Positions 1 through 8,133 of a stretch of 42,935 nt of DNA are shown here, piece after piece (within the stretch, counting starts at the first letter, position 1; each line of letters opens with the position of its first letter). A model generated the notes under the pieces. It searched no databases. It was not told the DNA's origin and was given only the letters and a program-made list of their open reading frames with translations. Source of the DNA: Bacteroidaceae bacterium (GTDB taxonomy: Bacteria > Bacteroidota > Bacteroidia > Bacteroidales > Bacteroidaceae). The position numbers were made by a program, and so were the translations under genes. Location of the stretch: assembly GCA_017398805.1 (NCBI GenBank), contig JAFQEZ010000067.1:1-42935 (forward strand). The letters run 5' to 3'.

Positions 1-256
1 CGCAGGCAGTGCGCTTGTGCAGGCTTCAAAACCGCAACCGACGCTGTAATGCGAGAGCAGAGAATGCTTGTATTCTATGCCGAGCTACGAGGAGGAAAAG
101 CCACTTAGTGGGTTAATTTACTAAGCGTAAATGAGGATTTTAAAGGCAAACGTAACACAGAAAATTTGTGCAAACGAGTTAAATGCAAAGTTTACTTTGC
201 TATTTTACAACGAGTGTTGCCAAATTTCGGGTACCAAATTTACTTTTTAGTCACCC
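1..256 (+). repeat. Dispersed MITE-like repeat, copy 1 (cut by window edge)
   Basis: Bases 1 to about 165 match the 3' two thirds of the element at 15601-15877 almost base for base. The copy then carries an extra insert of about 70 bases before ending in the same terminal sequence, ACTTTTTAGTCACCC, at 242-256. Its left end lies outside the window. No protein is proposed for it. Confidence 0.75.
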
Positions 257-348
257 TCACTTCTTTTTAGGGTAATTACAATCCCTTTTTTATCCTTTCC
301 ATTAATTAAATTTAAGGAAAAATTTTATATCATTTGACACACTTGTTT

Positions 349-356
349 TACTTTTG
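349..356 (+). promoter_or_regulatory. -7 box of the sialidase gene
   Basis: TACTTTTG matches the Bacteroidetes -7 consensus TAnnTTTG and sits about 60 bases before the ATG at 417. No TTTG is found at the usual 19-20 base spacing, so only the -7 box is called. Confidence 0.45.
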
Positions 357-416
357 CAGTTGGGGGAATATCCCTCATTTTAGAAAAGCCATTATTAACT
401 AACCTAAAGAACATCT

Positions 417-3400
417 ATGAAAAAATTTCTTACACTACTCATTCTGGGAGTGTTGTCTACAACAACCCTCTTTGCCGATGAGCCGTTCCGTAACCACCGC
501 TACGACTCGTTCAAGGTGCTTGCACCCGACGGAGAGAGCATTGTATTCATTGGAAACAGCATTACCGACATGCACTGCTGGCCCGAGGCATTTGTTACCT
601 CAGACGGCAACTATCTGCCTATAGTGAACCGAGGCAACTCGGGTACATACTCTACCGAGCAGAGCAATAACCTTGAAAGCTACATTGCAGGCAAACCAAA
701 GAAGGTTTTCATGATGATTGGCACAAATGACATCGCCACATCAGGAGGCCTCAACTTCAGCGGAGAGCAGGTGCTGCAATATGTAAAGAGCATCGTGGAG
801 CGTATACACAAACGCTCGCCACAGACAAAGGTATACCTTTACAGCATACTCAATAACAAGACCGGCAATCGCGTGGAAGCAACATGGTTGCACACCAACA
901 AGATTGTAAAGGAGTATGTCGAGGCACAGAATGTTGATTGGCTCAAGTACATCGACCTTTATGACAAACTCACAGGCGTTGCCCAGGGCGGTGTTTGGAG
1001 TTACGACAACCTTCACCTTACAGCTGCTGCATACCAGGTATGGTGCGAAACCATATGTGAGTATTTGGCCGAAGATGAGGATTATACCGTTTCAACAGTT
1101 TATCCAGAGAATACATCAACAATACAGGCCAACGGCGGCCTTGGCAGCGCTCACGGCATGCGTGCGACATATTTCAGTGCTCTGCCAATAAGCAACGAGG
1201 ATGTACTTGTGCTTGGCGATGAATTCATAAAGAACGGCGAGTGGCAGGAACTCCTTGGCAATCTCAACGTGAAAAACCGCGGTACAGGCTGGGGCTATGG
1301 TGGCGACATCGCTACTACAAGCAAGCTGGTCGATGCCATGTATGCAAACACAGGCGTTGAGAAGAAGGACGCAAAGGCAATCTTCATCTACACCGGAACA
1401 GCAGACTGCAATGGCAGCACAAGCATCGAGACCGTGAAGAGCAACTACAAGGCTCTTGTAGACAAGGTTGCTGCAAAATCGCCCACATCAAAGATTTATC
1501 TTTTGGCACTCTGCCCCACAAACAACGCTACAACAAATACTTCACGTATCAAGGTGCTCAACGACTACCTTGCGACACTGGAGGCAGGTAACATCGAGTT
1601 CATCGACACATACACCCCGTTGCTCAACGGAAGCGTTGCCAATACAAAATATTTCTATCCTTCGAACTACCTCGGTGGGCTTGGCTATGTAAAGATGGCT
1701 AACCTTATGAAAGATGCACTTGTTGCAGATTTCCCTGAGGATACATACAATGTAATAAGCGAGGCTGACGCCGAGGTACGCTACGCACAGGCAACACTGC
1801 GCAACACATTGTCACAGGCTATTGCACGCGGCCTTATGCTGGAGCGCGGAACAGCAATGGGACAGTACGATCCTGCAAAGCTCGCAACTTTTGACGCTGA
1901 ACTTGAAAAAGCATATGCACTGCTTGAAAAGGAGAGCATCACAGAAGCCGAGGTAACAGAAATGGCAGGCAAACTTGCAGCAGCTGTTGAAGGAGCACTC
2001 GCAATGCCAAAGGCAAGCACCGGCGATGATGAATACTGGTATCAGATTACCTCACTTCGCAGTCCTAGCCTTTATATATCGGCCGAAGGTGACGTTGCAG
2101 GCGTTGCAGGCAAGGACAATACAGGTGCTGCTGCCGTTTCAATGTGGAAGTTCGTCGACCGTGGCGACAACACATTCGACATTGTCAACCGCGAGTATAG
2201 TTCATACCTCAACCCCGTTGCCAACTACAACACACAGATTACAACCACAAAGACAAAGCCTGCAAATGGCTGGACTGTAAGCTATGCCAACACGCCAGGC
2301 TACTACATCATCTCATCGGGAGAAGTGCAGTTAAACCAGACAGGTTCGGGACAGAACTACACAATCTACAACTGGAGCAGCAGCACAAGCCTCGGCAGTG
2401 ACCGTGGCGACACAGGATGTCAGCTTGCGATTGCCGAAGCCGGAGAAATAGAGGAACTTCCTACCTCATTGACATACACTGTAGACAAGAACAACGGCAA
2501 TCTCTACCGCGGAACATCAGTCAACCAGGCATGGAACAGTACATGGAAGAGCAATGCCGCTCCACAGTTGCAGTTCGGTTGCGGAACAATCAACAACATG
2601 AACTGGGAGGGTACAAACGTACAGCTTATGACAGGTACAGCCGGCAGTGCAACATACACACTCACAGCACCTGCAGGCTATGCCATTACCGAGTACAGTT
2701 TCACATTTGCTAACAACAACCACACGACAGGCCTTTCACTCACGATGGAGGACGGTACAGAGTACACCACATCCACCACTCCGCAGACAATAAGCGCAAC
2801 TAAGAAGACACTCAGTTCGGTATCGTTCACACTCGCCGGCAGCAACGGAAAAGGTGTGGTGTTGACAGACTTTACTGTTACAATCAAGGATGACTCTCCC
2901 GAAATGCCTACTATAAGCACTGAGGGTAATGAGCATTGGTACTACATCACCAGTGCATCTACAAAGACATACTGCGCAGGCAAGGTAATATACAACGACA
3001 GCGAGACAGGCAAGCTACGCTTCGGCGACAAGACCTTCAGTGCCGACCGCATCTGGAGTTTCTGGGAGAAGGACGGCAAGCTCGCCATCAAGAACTACAA
3101 AGGCGAGTACTTCGGCACAGCCGGAGCAGGCACAGGCGGCAGCACATCTTTCGGTACAGTTGAGGAGGCTAACTACATATACAACATACAGAGTTCATTC
3201 GGGTTCTTTATTATAAAGGACAATGCTGTAGAGCTGCATGCACAGGAGGCCAGCGCGGTCATTGTACGCTGGGGAGCTGAAGAAGGCGGCGCATCACTCT
3301 GGCGTTTCGACGAGGTTGACACAAGCAATGCACTTGCCGAGTTTGCATCATCGAATGTCGTTCAGGGCAAGGTGAGCACCGGTATCGGCAACAAAGACCA

Positions 3401-5069
3401 GGCAATCGTACGCTCTACAATACGCATCAGCGGTCTTGATGGTAATGTTGAGTTCCAGGGTGTGAAGGGTGCTTTTGTGGGAACTGACAAGAATGATATC
3501 GCCAACGTCAAGGCATACTTCGCCACAAACTCACGCGAGTTGTTCGTTGACGCCGAGAAGAAGATGACCTGGCGCGAGGAGAACGGCGAGCAGTTCGGCG
3601 GGCCGGTGACAATAAACAGCGACGGCACATTCACCGTTACAGGCACAAAAACACTTGAGCCGGGCGATTACTATCTGTGGATTACATACGACATTGCAGA
3701 GACAGCAAAGGAGGGCAATATTGTCGATGTAAACATCACATCGTACACTGTAGACGGCAAGGATATTGCCGAGAACCGAGGCAACCCCGACCACAGCGTG
3801 ACAATTTTCCTCTCCGAGGGAGCAGTGCTCATGCCAATGGACAAGGGTTCACTCTACTACCGCATTCCTGCAATCACTGTAACAAAGGACGGCAAGCGCC
3901 TTGTAACCCTTACCGACGACCGCAAGGGACACAACGCAGACCTTCCGTCGCACTGCTACCTCGTTGCACAGTACTCCGAGGACAACGGCCGCACATGGAG
4001 CGACCCTGTGACAGTGGCAGGAACAAAAGAGACCGGCGGTAACTATGGCCACGGCGATGCTTCAATCGTCACCAACCGCGACAATGGCGAGATAGTAGGT
4101 ATCATGACAAGTGCCGGAACATACGGACACGGATTCTTTGCAGGAACAGCTGCAGAACCACCACGCTGGAAGACAATCACAAGCCGCGACGGCGGTCTTA
4201 CATGGGAAGCACCTGTTGACCATACCGATGACCTCTTCGGTGCAAACTGTTCTAACCCCAATACAAACACATGGAAGAGCGGATTCTCAGGCTCGGGTGC
4301 AGCACTGCAGAAGCGCGACGGTACACTCGTATCAAGTTTCGTGAACCGTCAGGCCGACAACAGCCAGCACTTCTACTTCTTCATGAGCAAGGACGGCGGA
4401 CAGAACTGGTATGTTAGCGGCACAAGCGGCACAAGCGGTGCCGATGAGCCAAAGACCTTGGAGCGCAACAACGGCGACCTCGCTATCAGCGTACGTTCAA
4501 GCGGTTACAACTACTACAACTACACTTCGGATGACGGTGCAACATGGCACCTGCCTTCACAGACACGCTTCACAAGCGGTATCTCAGGCAATGCATGCGA
4601 CGGTGAATATATGGTATGGTGTTCAACAGTTGAGGGTAACCCATGGGATGTCGCGTTGCAGACACTGCCCAACAGCAGCAGCCGTCAGAACGTGAGTATC
4701 GCCCTTTCTACCGATGAGGGCGCGACCTTCGGCACACCCAAGACAATCTGCCCGAGAGGATCTGCCTACAGCGCAGCAGTAGTACTCCCCGACGGCACAT
4801 TGGGCGTGTATTATGAGGAGAACGGAGTATTCGGCGGATATACAATGCGCTTTGTACGTTTCTCACTCGACTGGGCAAGCGACGGCAAGTTCAAGTTCAC
4901 AGCCGACAGCCCATTCTACCCAATCAAGTCGACAAACCCAACAGGGGTTGAAGAACTGAAAACGGAAAACGGAAAGGTGAAAGGTATTTACGACCTGCAG
5001 GGCCGCAAGGTGGAGAACCCAACAAAGGGTATATATATTATTGATGGCAAAAAGGTATTGGTCAAGTAA
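417..5069 (+). CDS. Secreted multidomain sialidase with two SGNH-esterase domains
   Basis: This 1550-residue protein probably removes terminal sialic acid, and acetyl esters on it, from host glycans outside the cell. A signal peptide covers residues 1-20. SGNH domain 1 (about 22-215) has GNS with S48, GTND with N104 and DNLH with D197/H200, so it looks active. SGNH domain 2 (about 245-440) has GDE at 267-269, TGTAD at 326-330 and no DxxH, so it looks catalytically dead. A helical stretch follows (about 445-535), then trefoil- or sandwich-like modules (about 540-970) and a sialidase N-terminal domain (about 980-1140). The GH33 propeller has YRIP (1148-1151) and Asp boxes starting at S1187, S1256, S1324, S1371 and S1431. 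The last 40 residues are a GIYDLQGRK...GKKVLVK sorting tail. The sialidase assignment is firm; the esterase substrate is inferred. The gene appears monocistronic, with a terminator 25 bases after the stop. Confidence 0.93.
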   Translation: MKKFLTLLILGVLSTTTLFADEPFRNHRYDSFKVLAPDGESIVFIGNSITDMHCWPEAFVTSDGNYLPIVNRGNSGTYSTEQSNNLESYIAGKPKKVFMMIGTNDIATSGGLNFSGEQVLQYVKSIVERIHKRSPQTKVYLYSILNNKTGNRVEATWLHTNKIVKEYVEAQNVDWLKYIDLYDKLTGVAQGGVWSYDNLHLTAAAYQVWCETICEYLAEDEDYTVSTVYPENTSTIQANGGLGSAHGMRATYFSALPISNEDVLVLGDEFIKNGEWQELLGNLNVKNRGTGWGYGGDIATTSKLVDAMYANTGVEKKDAKAIFIYTGTADCNGSTSIETVKSNYKALVDKVAAKSPTSKIYLLALCPTNNATTNTSRIKVLNDYLATLEAGNIEFIDTYTPLLNGSVANTKYFYPSNYLGGLGYVKMANLMKDALVADFPEDTYNVISEADAEVRYAQATLRNTLSQAIARGLMLERGTAMGQYDPAKLATFDAELEKAYALLEKESITEAEVTEMAGKLAAAVEGALAMPKASTGDDEYWYQITSLRSPSLYISAEGDVAGVAGKDNTGAAAVSMWKFVDRGDNTFDIVNREYSSYLNPVANYNTQITTTKTKPANGWTVSYANTPGYYIISSGEVQLNQTGSGQNYTIYNWSSSTSLGSDRGDTGCQLAIAEAGEIEELPTSLTYTVDKNNGNLYRGTSVNQAWNSTWKSNAAPQLQFGCGTINNMNWEGTNVQLMTGTAGSATYTLTAPAGYAITEYSFTFANNNHTTGLSLTMEDGTEYTTSTTPQTISATKKTLSSVSFTLAGSNGKGVVLTDFTVTIKDDSPEMPTISTEGNEHWYYITSASTKTYCAGKVIYNDSETGKLRFGDKTFSADRIWSFWEKDGKLAIKNYKGEYFGTAGAGTGGSTSFGTVEEANYIYNIQSSFGFFIIKDNAVELHAQEASAVIVRWGAEEGGASLWRFDEVDTSNALAEFASSNVVQGKVSTGIGNKDQAIVRSTIRISGLDGNVEFQGVKGAFVGTDKNDIANVKAYFATNSRELFVDAEKKMTWREENGEQFGGPVTINSDGTFTVTGTKTLEPGDYYLWITYDIAETAKEGNIVDVNITSYTVDGKDIAENRGNPDHSVTIFLSEGAVLMPMDKGSLYYRIPAITVTKDGKRLVTLTDDRKGHNADLPSHCYLVAQYSEDNGRTWSDPVTVAGTKETGGNYGHGDASIVTNRDNGEIVGIMTSAGTYGHGFFAGTAAEPPRWKTITSRDGGLTWEAPVDHTDDLFGANCSNPNTNTWKSGFSGSGAALQKRDGTLVSSFVNRQADNSQHFYFFMSKDGGQNWYVSGTSGTSGADEPKTLERNNGDLAISVRSSGYNYYNYTSDDGATWHLPSQTRFTSGISGNACDGEYMVWCSTVEGNPWDVALQTLPNSSSRQNVSIALSTDEGATFGTPKTICPRGSAYSAAVVLPDGTLGVYYEENGVFGGYTMRFVRFSLDWASDGKFKFTADSPFYPIKSTNPTGVEELKTENGKVKGIYDLQGRKVENPTKGIYIIDGKKVLVK

Positions 5070-5094
5070 TCGGCAAAAACCATAAGAAACAATT

Positions 5095-5129
5095 GGGAGT
5101 GGTTCACAAAAGAGCCACTCCCTTTTTGT
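5095..5129 (+). terminator. Rho-independent terminator of the sialidase gene
   Basis: An 8-bp perfect stem, GGGAGTGG with CCACTCCC, is followed directly by a T-rich run. Confidence 0.85.
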
Positions 5130-5141
5130 TTTAACAAACTA

Positions 5142-5291
5142 ATGGTTATCGAAACTTTCCTTGTGTTCACGGCAGACAATAAAGAAAAACTATCCAACAA
5201 CAAGTTTTGCAAGACTACACGCGAAGTGGATGATGTTGCTATCGGCAGATATGAGCAGGCTCAGAAGCGTGGGAACTCGATAAAATTATAA
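5142..5291 (+). CDS. Possible 49-residue ORF or gene remnant
   Basis: An open frame from ATG to TAA encodes a charged 49-residue peptide beginning MVIETFLVFTADNKEK and ending in RGNSIKL. I do not recognise it. It lies between the sialidase terminator and the AbiE promoter, with no promoter motif of its own. It could be the tail of a decayed gene. The even, protein-like composition is the only argument for coding. Confidence 0.25.
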   Translation: MVIETFLVFTADNKEKLSNNKFCKTTREVDDVAIGRYEQAQKRGNSIKL

Positions 5292-5327
5292 TAAAGCGCA
5301 CTTAGATAATGAAATTCATTGGAAAAG

Positions 5328-5362
5328 TTGCAAAGGTAAGCGTTTTTTGTTTACCTTTGCAA
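5328..5362 (+). promoter_or_regulatory. Palindromic promoter/operator of the AbiE pair
   Basis: TTGCAAAGGTAA (5328-5339) and its perfect complement TTACCTTTGCAA (5351-5362) are separated by 11 bases. The left arm starts with the -33 TTG. The right arm contains the -7 box TACCTTTG (5352-5359), with 21 bases between TTG and TA. A repressor bound to both arms would cover the promoter. AbiEi-type antitoxins are known to autoregulate by binding inverted repeats in their promoter, so this is the likely operator. Transcription would start near 5367, which rules out the ATG at 5347. Confidence 0.7.
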
Positions 5363-5376
5363 TAAATAAGCCGAAT

Positions 5377-6174
5377 ATGAGTTTGAATGATTGGATAAAG
5401 GAGCAAGAACAAAGAGGAATTACCACATTCTCTTTTCGACAAATCCGATGTGTGTTTGATGAACGCTCTGAGAAGACGCTGAAAACAGACATCAACAGAC
5501 TTACATTGTCTAAGAGGATTCAAAACGTTTATAAAGGTTTTTATGTAATCATCCCTACCCAATATCAGTTAAAGGGAGTAGTGCCACCGACTTATTACAT
5601 CAATGAACTGATGGAGTATCTTGGCAAGCCTTACTATGTGGGATTGCTTTCTGCTGCTGCCATATACGGAGCTTCACATCAGAGAGCAATGATGACTCAG
5701 ATTGTAACTATAGGACCAAGACCAAGAACCTCGAATAAGAATTCGCTTTTGGATTGGAATTACCGTCAGCAAATACCAAGTGAGTTGATTAAAAGCCATA
5801 ACGCAGAAATGGGTCGAATAAATTACTCATCAGCAGAGCTGACAGCAGTGGATATTGTTCAGTTTGCATCAAATATTGGAGGTTATCAAAGGGCTGCCAC
5901 CGTTCTTGCCGAATTGGTGGATGTACTTGATATGCCAAAAATGGAAGGGGTTCTTCCATATACCACAACGACAGCAATGCAACGGCTTGGGTACTTGTTG
6001 GAGTTTGTCTTATTTGAGCAAGAAAAGGCAGACCAATTATACGACATAATGAAAAAGCGGAATGGTTATTTTAATGCTGTGCTTATGAGTTCCGAACATC
6101 CGGCATCGGATGATACAGTGAGTAACCGATGGAGAGTAAACATGAATATTGACATTGAAATTGATGAATTATGA
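5377..6174 (+). CDS. abiEi: AbiEi-family type IV antitoxin
   Basis: This is the predicted transcriptional autorepressor and antitoxin of a type IV toxin-antitoxin pair. The 265-residue protein begins MSLNDWIKEQ, with an N-terminal winged-helix region (about 1-75). The AbiEi-like C-terminal domain follows, including the segment around GLLSAAAIYGASHQ (about residues 86-100). An in-frame ATG exists at 5347, but it lies upstream of the -7 box at 5352-5359, so the start at 5377 is preferred. The stop overlaps the start of the toxin gene by four bases (ATGA), which implies translational coupling. AbiEi antitoxins counteract the toxin without binding it. Family assignment rests on the gene pair, length and partner; the sequence itself is divergent. 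Confidence 0.8.
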   Translation: MSLNDWIKEQEQRGITTFSFRQIRCVFDERSEKTLKTDINRLTLSKRIQNVYKGFYVIIPTQYQLKGVVPPTYYINELMEYLGKPYYVGLLSAAAIYGASHQRAMMTQIVTIGPRPRTSNKNSLLDWNYRQQIPSELIKSHNAEMGRINYSSAELTAVDIVQFASNIGGYQRAATVLAELVDVLDMPKMEGVLPYTTTTAMQRLGYLLEFVLFEQEKADQLYDIMKKRNGYFNAVLMSSEHPASDDTVSNRWRVNMNIDIEIDEL

Positions 6175-6977
6175 TAGATAGAGCTTCCATAATGGCATGG
6201 AATGAATTTGTTCCTTGGACGGATTTTGCAATGGTTGAACAAGATTTGATTATTAGCCGTGCATTGGTAGATATATTTAGCGATGATTTTCTGAGAGAGC
6301 AATTGGCTTTCAGAGGTGGAACTGCATTGCATAAATTATATCTTTCGCCACAAGTCAGATATAGCGAGGATATTGATTTAGTGCAGATTAATCCCGGCCC
6401 AATCAAACCAATCCTATTCCGATTGGGCGAGGTGTTGAGTTGGATGCCCGATAAGGTAATCAAGCCCAAGAGACATAACAACACTATGCTGTTCCGCATG
6501 GAGTCTGAAATACCTCCAGTGCAACCTATACGCTTAAAGGTGGAGATAAACTGTAAGGAGCATTTCAGCGTAATGGGATTCCACAAAGTTCCGTTCGAGG
6601 TAAACAACAAGTGGTTCAGTGGTAAATGTGAGATAACAACCTATGCTCTTGACGAATTAATAGGTACAAAACTGAGAGCTTTATATCAGCGAAAGAAGGG
6701 ACGTGACCTTTTTGATATGCAGGTAGCATTGGATCACGGAAACATAAATGTCGAAAAAACGCTTGAATGTTACAGCAAGTATATGGATTTCGTGGTAGAG
6801 AAAGCACCGACCTATAAGCAGTTTGTGCAGAATATGGAACTGAAGCTTCAAGACCCAGAATTTCTTGATGACACAGATATTCTTCTTCGTGCAGGTGCAG
6901 ATAAGTTTGATCCACAGCGTGCCTATGCTATGGTAAAGGAGGTTTTTATTGATAAATTGCCTGGAAAAAGAGATTAG
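6171..6977 (+). CDS. abiEii: AbiEii-family nucleotidyltransferase toxin
   Basis: This is the toxin partner of the preceding gene, a DUF1814-type nucleotidyltransferase of 268 residues. The signature GGTALHK (49-55) and the metal-binding YSEDIDL block with D67 and D69 are intact, as is a KKGRDLFD block near residue 175. AbiEii enzymes act in abortive phage infection and related members modify tRNA 3' ends; the target here is unknown. The four-base overlap with the antitoxin gene and the strong terminator after the stop define a two-gene operon. Nothing looks truncated, so the pair should be functional. Confidence 0.9.
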   Translation: MIDRASIMAWNEFVPWTDFAMVEQDLIISRALVDIFSDDFLREQLAFRGGTALHKLYLSPQVRYSEDIDLVQINPGPIKPILFRLGEVLSWMPDKVIKPKRHNNTMLFRMESEIPPVQPIRLKVEINCKEHFSVMGFHKVPFEVNNKWFSGKCEITTYALDELIGTKLRALYQRKKGRDLFDMQVALDHGNINVEKTLECYSKYMDFVVEKAPTYKQFVQNMELKLQDPEFLDDTDILLRAGADKFDPQRAYAMVKEVFIDKLPGKRD

Positions 6978-6983
6978 AATAAA

Positions 6984-7028
6984 GCGACCCGTCAGCATCC
7001 CGTAGAACTGCTGGAGGGTCGCTTTTTT
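6984..7028 (+). terminator. Terminator of the AbiE operon
   Basis: GCGACCC (6984-6990) pairs with GGGTCGC (7016-7022). A second inner pairing, CAGCA with TGCTG, is also present. A run of T follows. Confidence 0.85.
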
Positions 7029-7101
7029 ATGTATTGCTCAAACCAGACCTATCTATTAAATCCAAGGCAGAAGAATGAACGTGATATATTAGAATAAATG
7101 A

Positions 7102-7485
7102 CTATCCTTTTCTACTCCAAGCGGAAATATTGATGTAAAAATCGTTATAGTCTTCATCCCCTTGATCTTCTATGCAGAAAGAATAGATTTGGCCGACTTT
7201 GTTTGCATTACTATCAGTTATGCTGTTAGATGCAATACTTTGACGGATTTCATTGCTCTCATATATTTCGATGTCAAGATGAAGACTTTTTCCATAGAAA
7301 TCGAACTGTCCATTTCCTAAGACCATATAAGATTGGTTTCTACTAGTCTTTTCTACTTCGGCAAGAGTTGTCCCTTTTTCGTCAACAAGTTTGATTGTTC
7401 CAGTAAACATTGCTTGAGAAGCAACATACCAACCTACATTATTACCAGTTTCTACTTCTGTCAAGTTTAATCTTTTTGTTGCCAT
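7102..7485 (-). CDS. Small beta-rich protein with a LecB/PA-IIL-like calcium-lectin signature
   Basis: This 127-residue protein has no signal peptide. Its C-terminus reads EDQGDEDYNDFYINI and ends in glycine. In fucose-binding lectin LecB (PA-IIL) the two calcium ions are held by an E-D-x-x-D-x-D-Y-N-D block and the C-terminal glycine of a neighbouring subunit. Here E106, D110, D112, N114, D115 and G127 occupy the matching places. The rest is short, beta-prone and close to LecB length (114). The likely start is MATKRLN at 7485; an upstream ATG at 7530 would translate part of the repeat hairpin at 7515-7537. The sugar specificity is unknown. A DUF4114-like calcium module is the main alternative. 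The gene stands alone. Confidence 0.55.
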   Translation of the reverse strand: MATKRLNLTEVETGNNVGWYVASQAMFTGTIKLVDEKGTTLAEVEKTSRNQSYMVLGNGQFDFYGKSLHLDIEIYESNEIRQSIASNSITDSNANKVGQIYSFCIEDQGDEDYNDFYINISAWSRKG

Positions 7486-7514
7486 AATGCTGAAAATTCT
7501 AAAATTGTTTTGTT

Positions 7515-7760
7515 CCAGCGGATGTGTCATCCGCTGGTGTTAAGGTGAGGATGACTCGGATTTTGAAATCCCATGGTGTTGAGGCAGGGGTTTGCAACCC
7601 CTTTTGTTCTATCGGGTCAGAGACCCTGACACTCATACCCGGCGGATAACATATCCGCCGAGACGGAAGAATGTCTTGCCCAATCGTCTACGTCCATAGA
7701 CAATGACAAACTCTGACTGTTCGCCCTGATAATCGTTAACGGCGGATAACATATCCGCCG
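7515..7760. repeat. Array of short perfect hairpins (REP-like)
   Basis: Six small stem-loops occur in about 245 bases. CCAGCGGAT pairs across GTGTC (7515-7537); GGATTT with AAATCC (7558-7571); AGGGGTT with AACCCCT (7586-7602); GGGTC with GACCC (7614-7626). CGGCGGATA pairs across ACA at 7640-7660, and an identical copy stands at 7740-7760. The stems differ while the hairpin form is kept. No gene was seen between 7486 and 7858. Confidence 0.7.
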
Positions 7761-7858
7761 GGACAGAAGCAAAAGACATTTAAGTCCGATCATATTATGT
7801 TACAAGCAGAAAACTTTTATACCTTTGCCGTAGGTTTAAGCAATAGAGAGATAAGACT

Positions 7859-8072
7859 ATGAAGGATTTAACCGTTTCAAGGCCATTCAACGAAGATGAG
7901 TATAACGAACTACTGCAACAGGCTGTCGCAGTTTTGCCGTGGAGTCATAATCTACTTCTGATGAGCCACAATCTATCTCCCGAACATATCGTGTTTATGC
8001 CAACGAAATTGTTTCTAAAGGTTGGTCACGCGATATGTTAGATCACGCAATTTTGATCTCGACAACACCACG
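7859..8072 (+). pseudogene. Remnant of a DUF1016 (YhcG-type) nuclease gene
   Basis: The first frame reads MKDLTVSRPFNEDEYNELL and then VLPWSHNLLLM, the N-terminal signature of DUF1016 proteins. At about 7985 the similarity jumps to another frame, which reads ANEIVSKGWSRDMLDHAI, the next conserved block of the same domain. The segment between the blocks is shortened and the nuclease domain is absent, so the gene is frameshifted and truncated. A -7-like TACCTTTG remains at 7820-7827. Intact DUF1016 proteins are PDDEXK-type nucleases linked to restriction and defence loci, which fits the AbiE pair nearby. Confidence 0.75.
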
Positions 8073-8133
8073 AAAATTTGAATTACATAACTTTATATAC
8101 AAATCACCGGTTTTTATAATACGAATTCTTATC

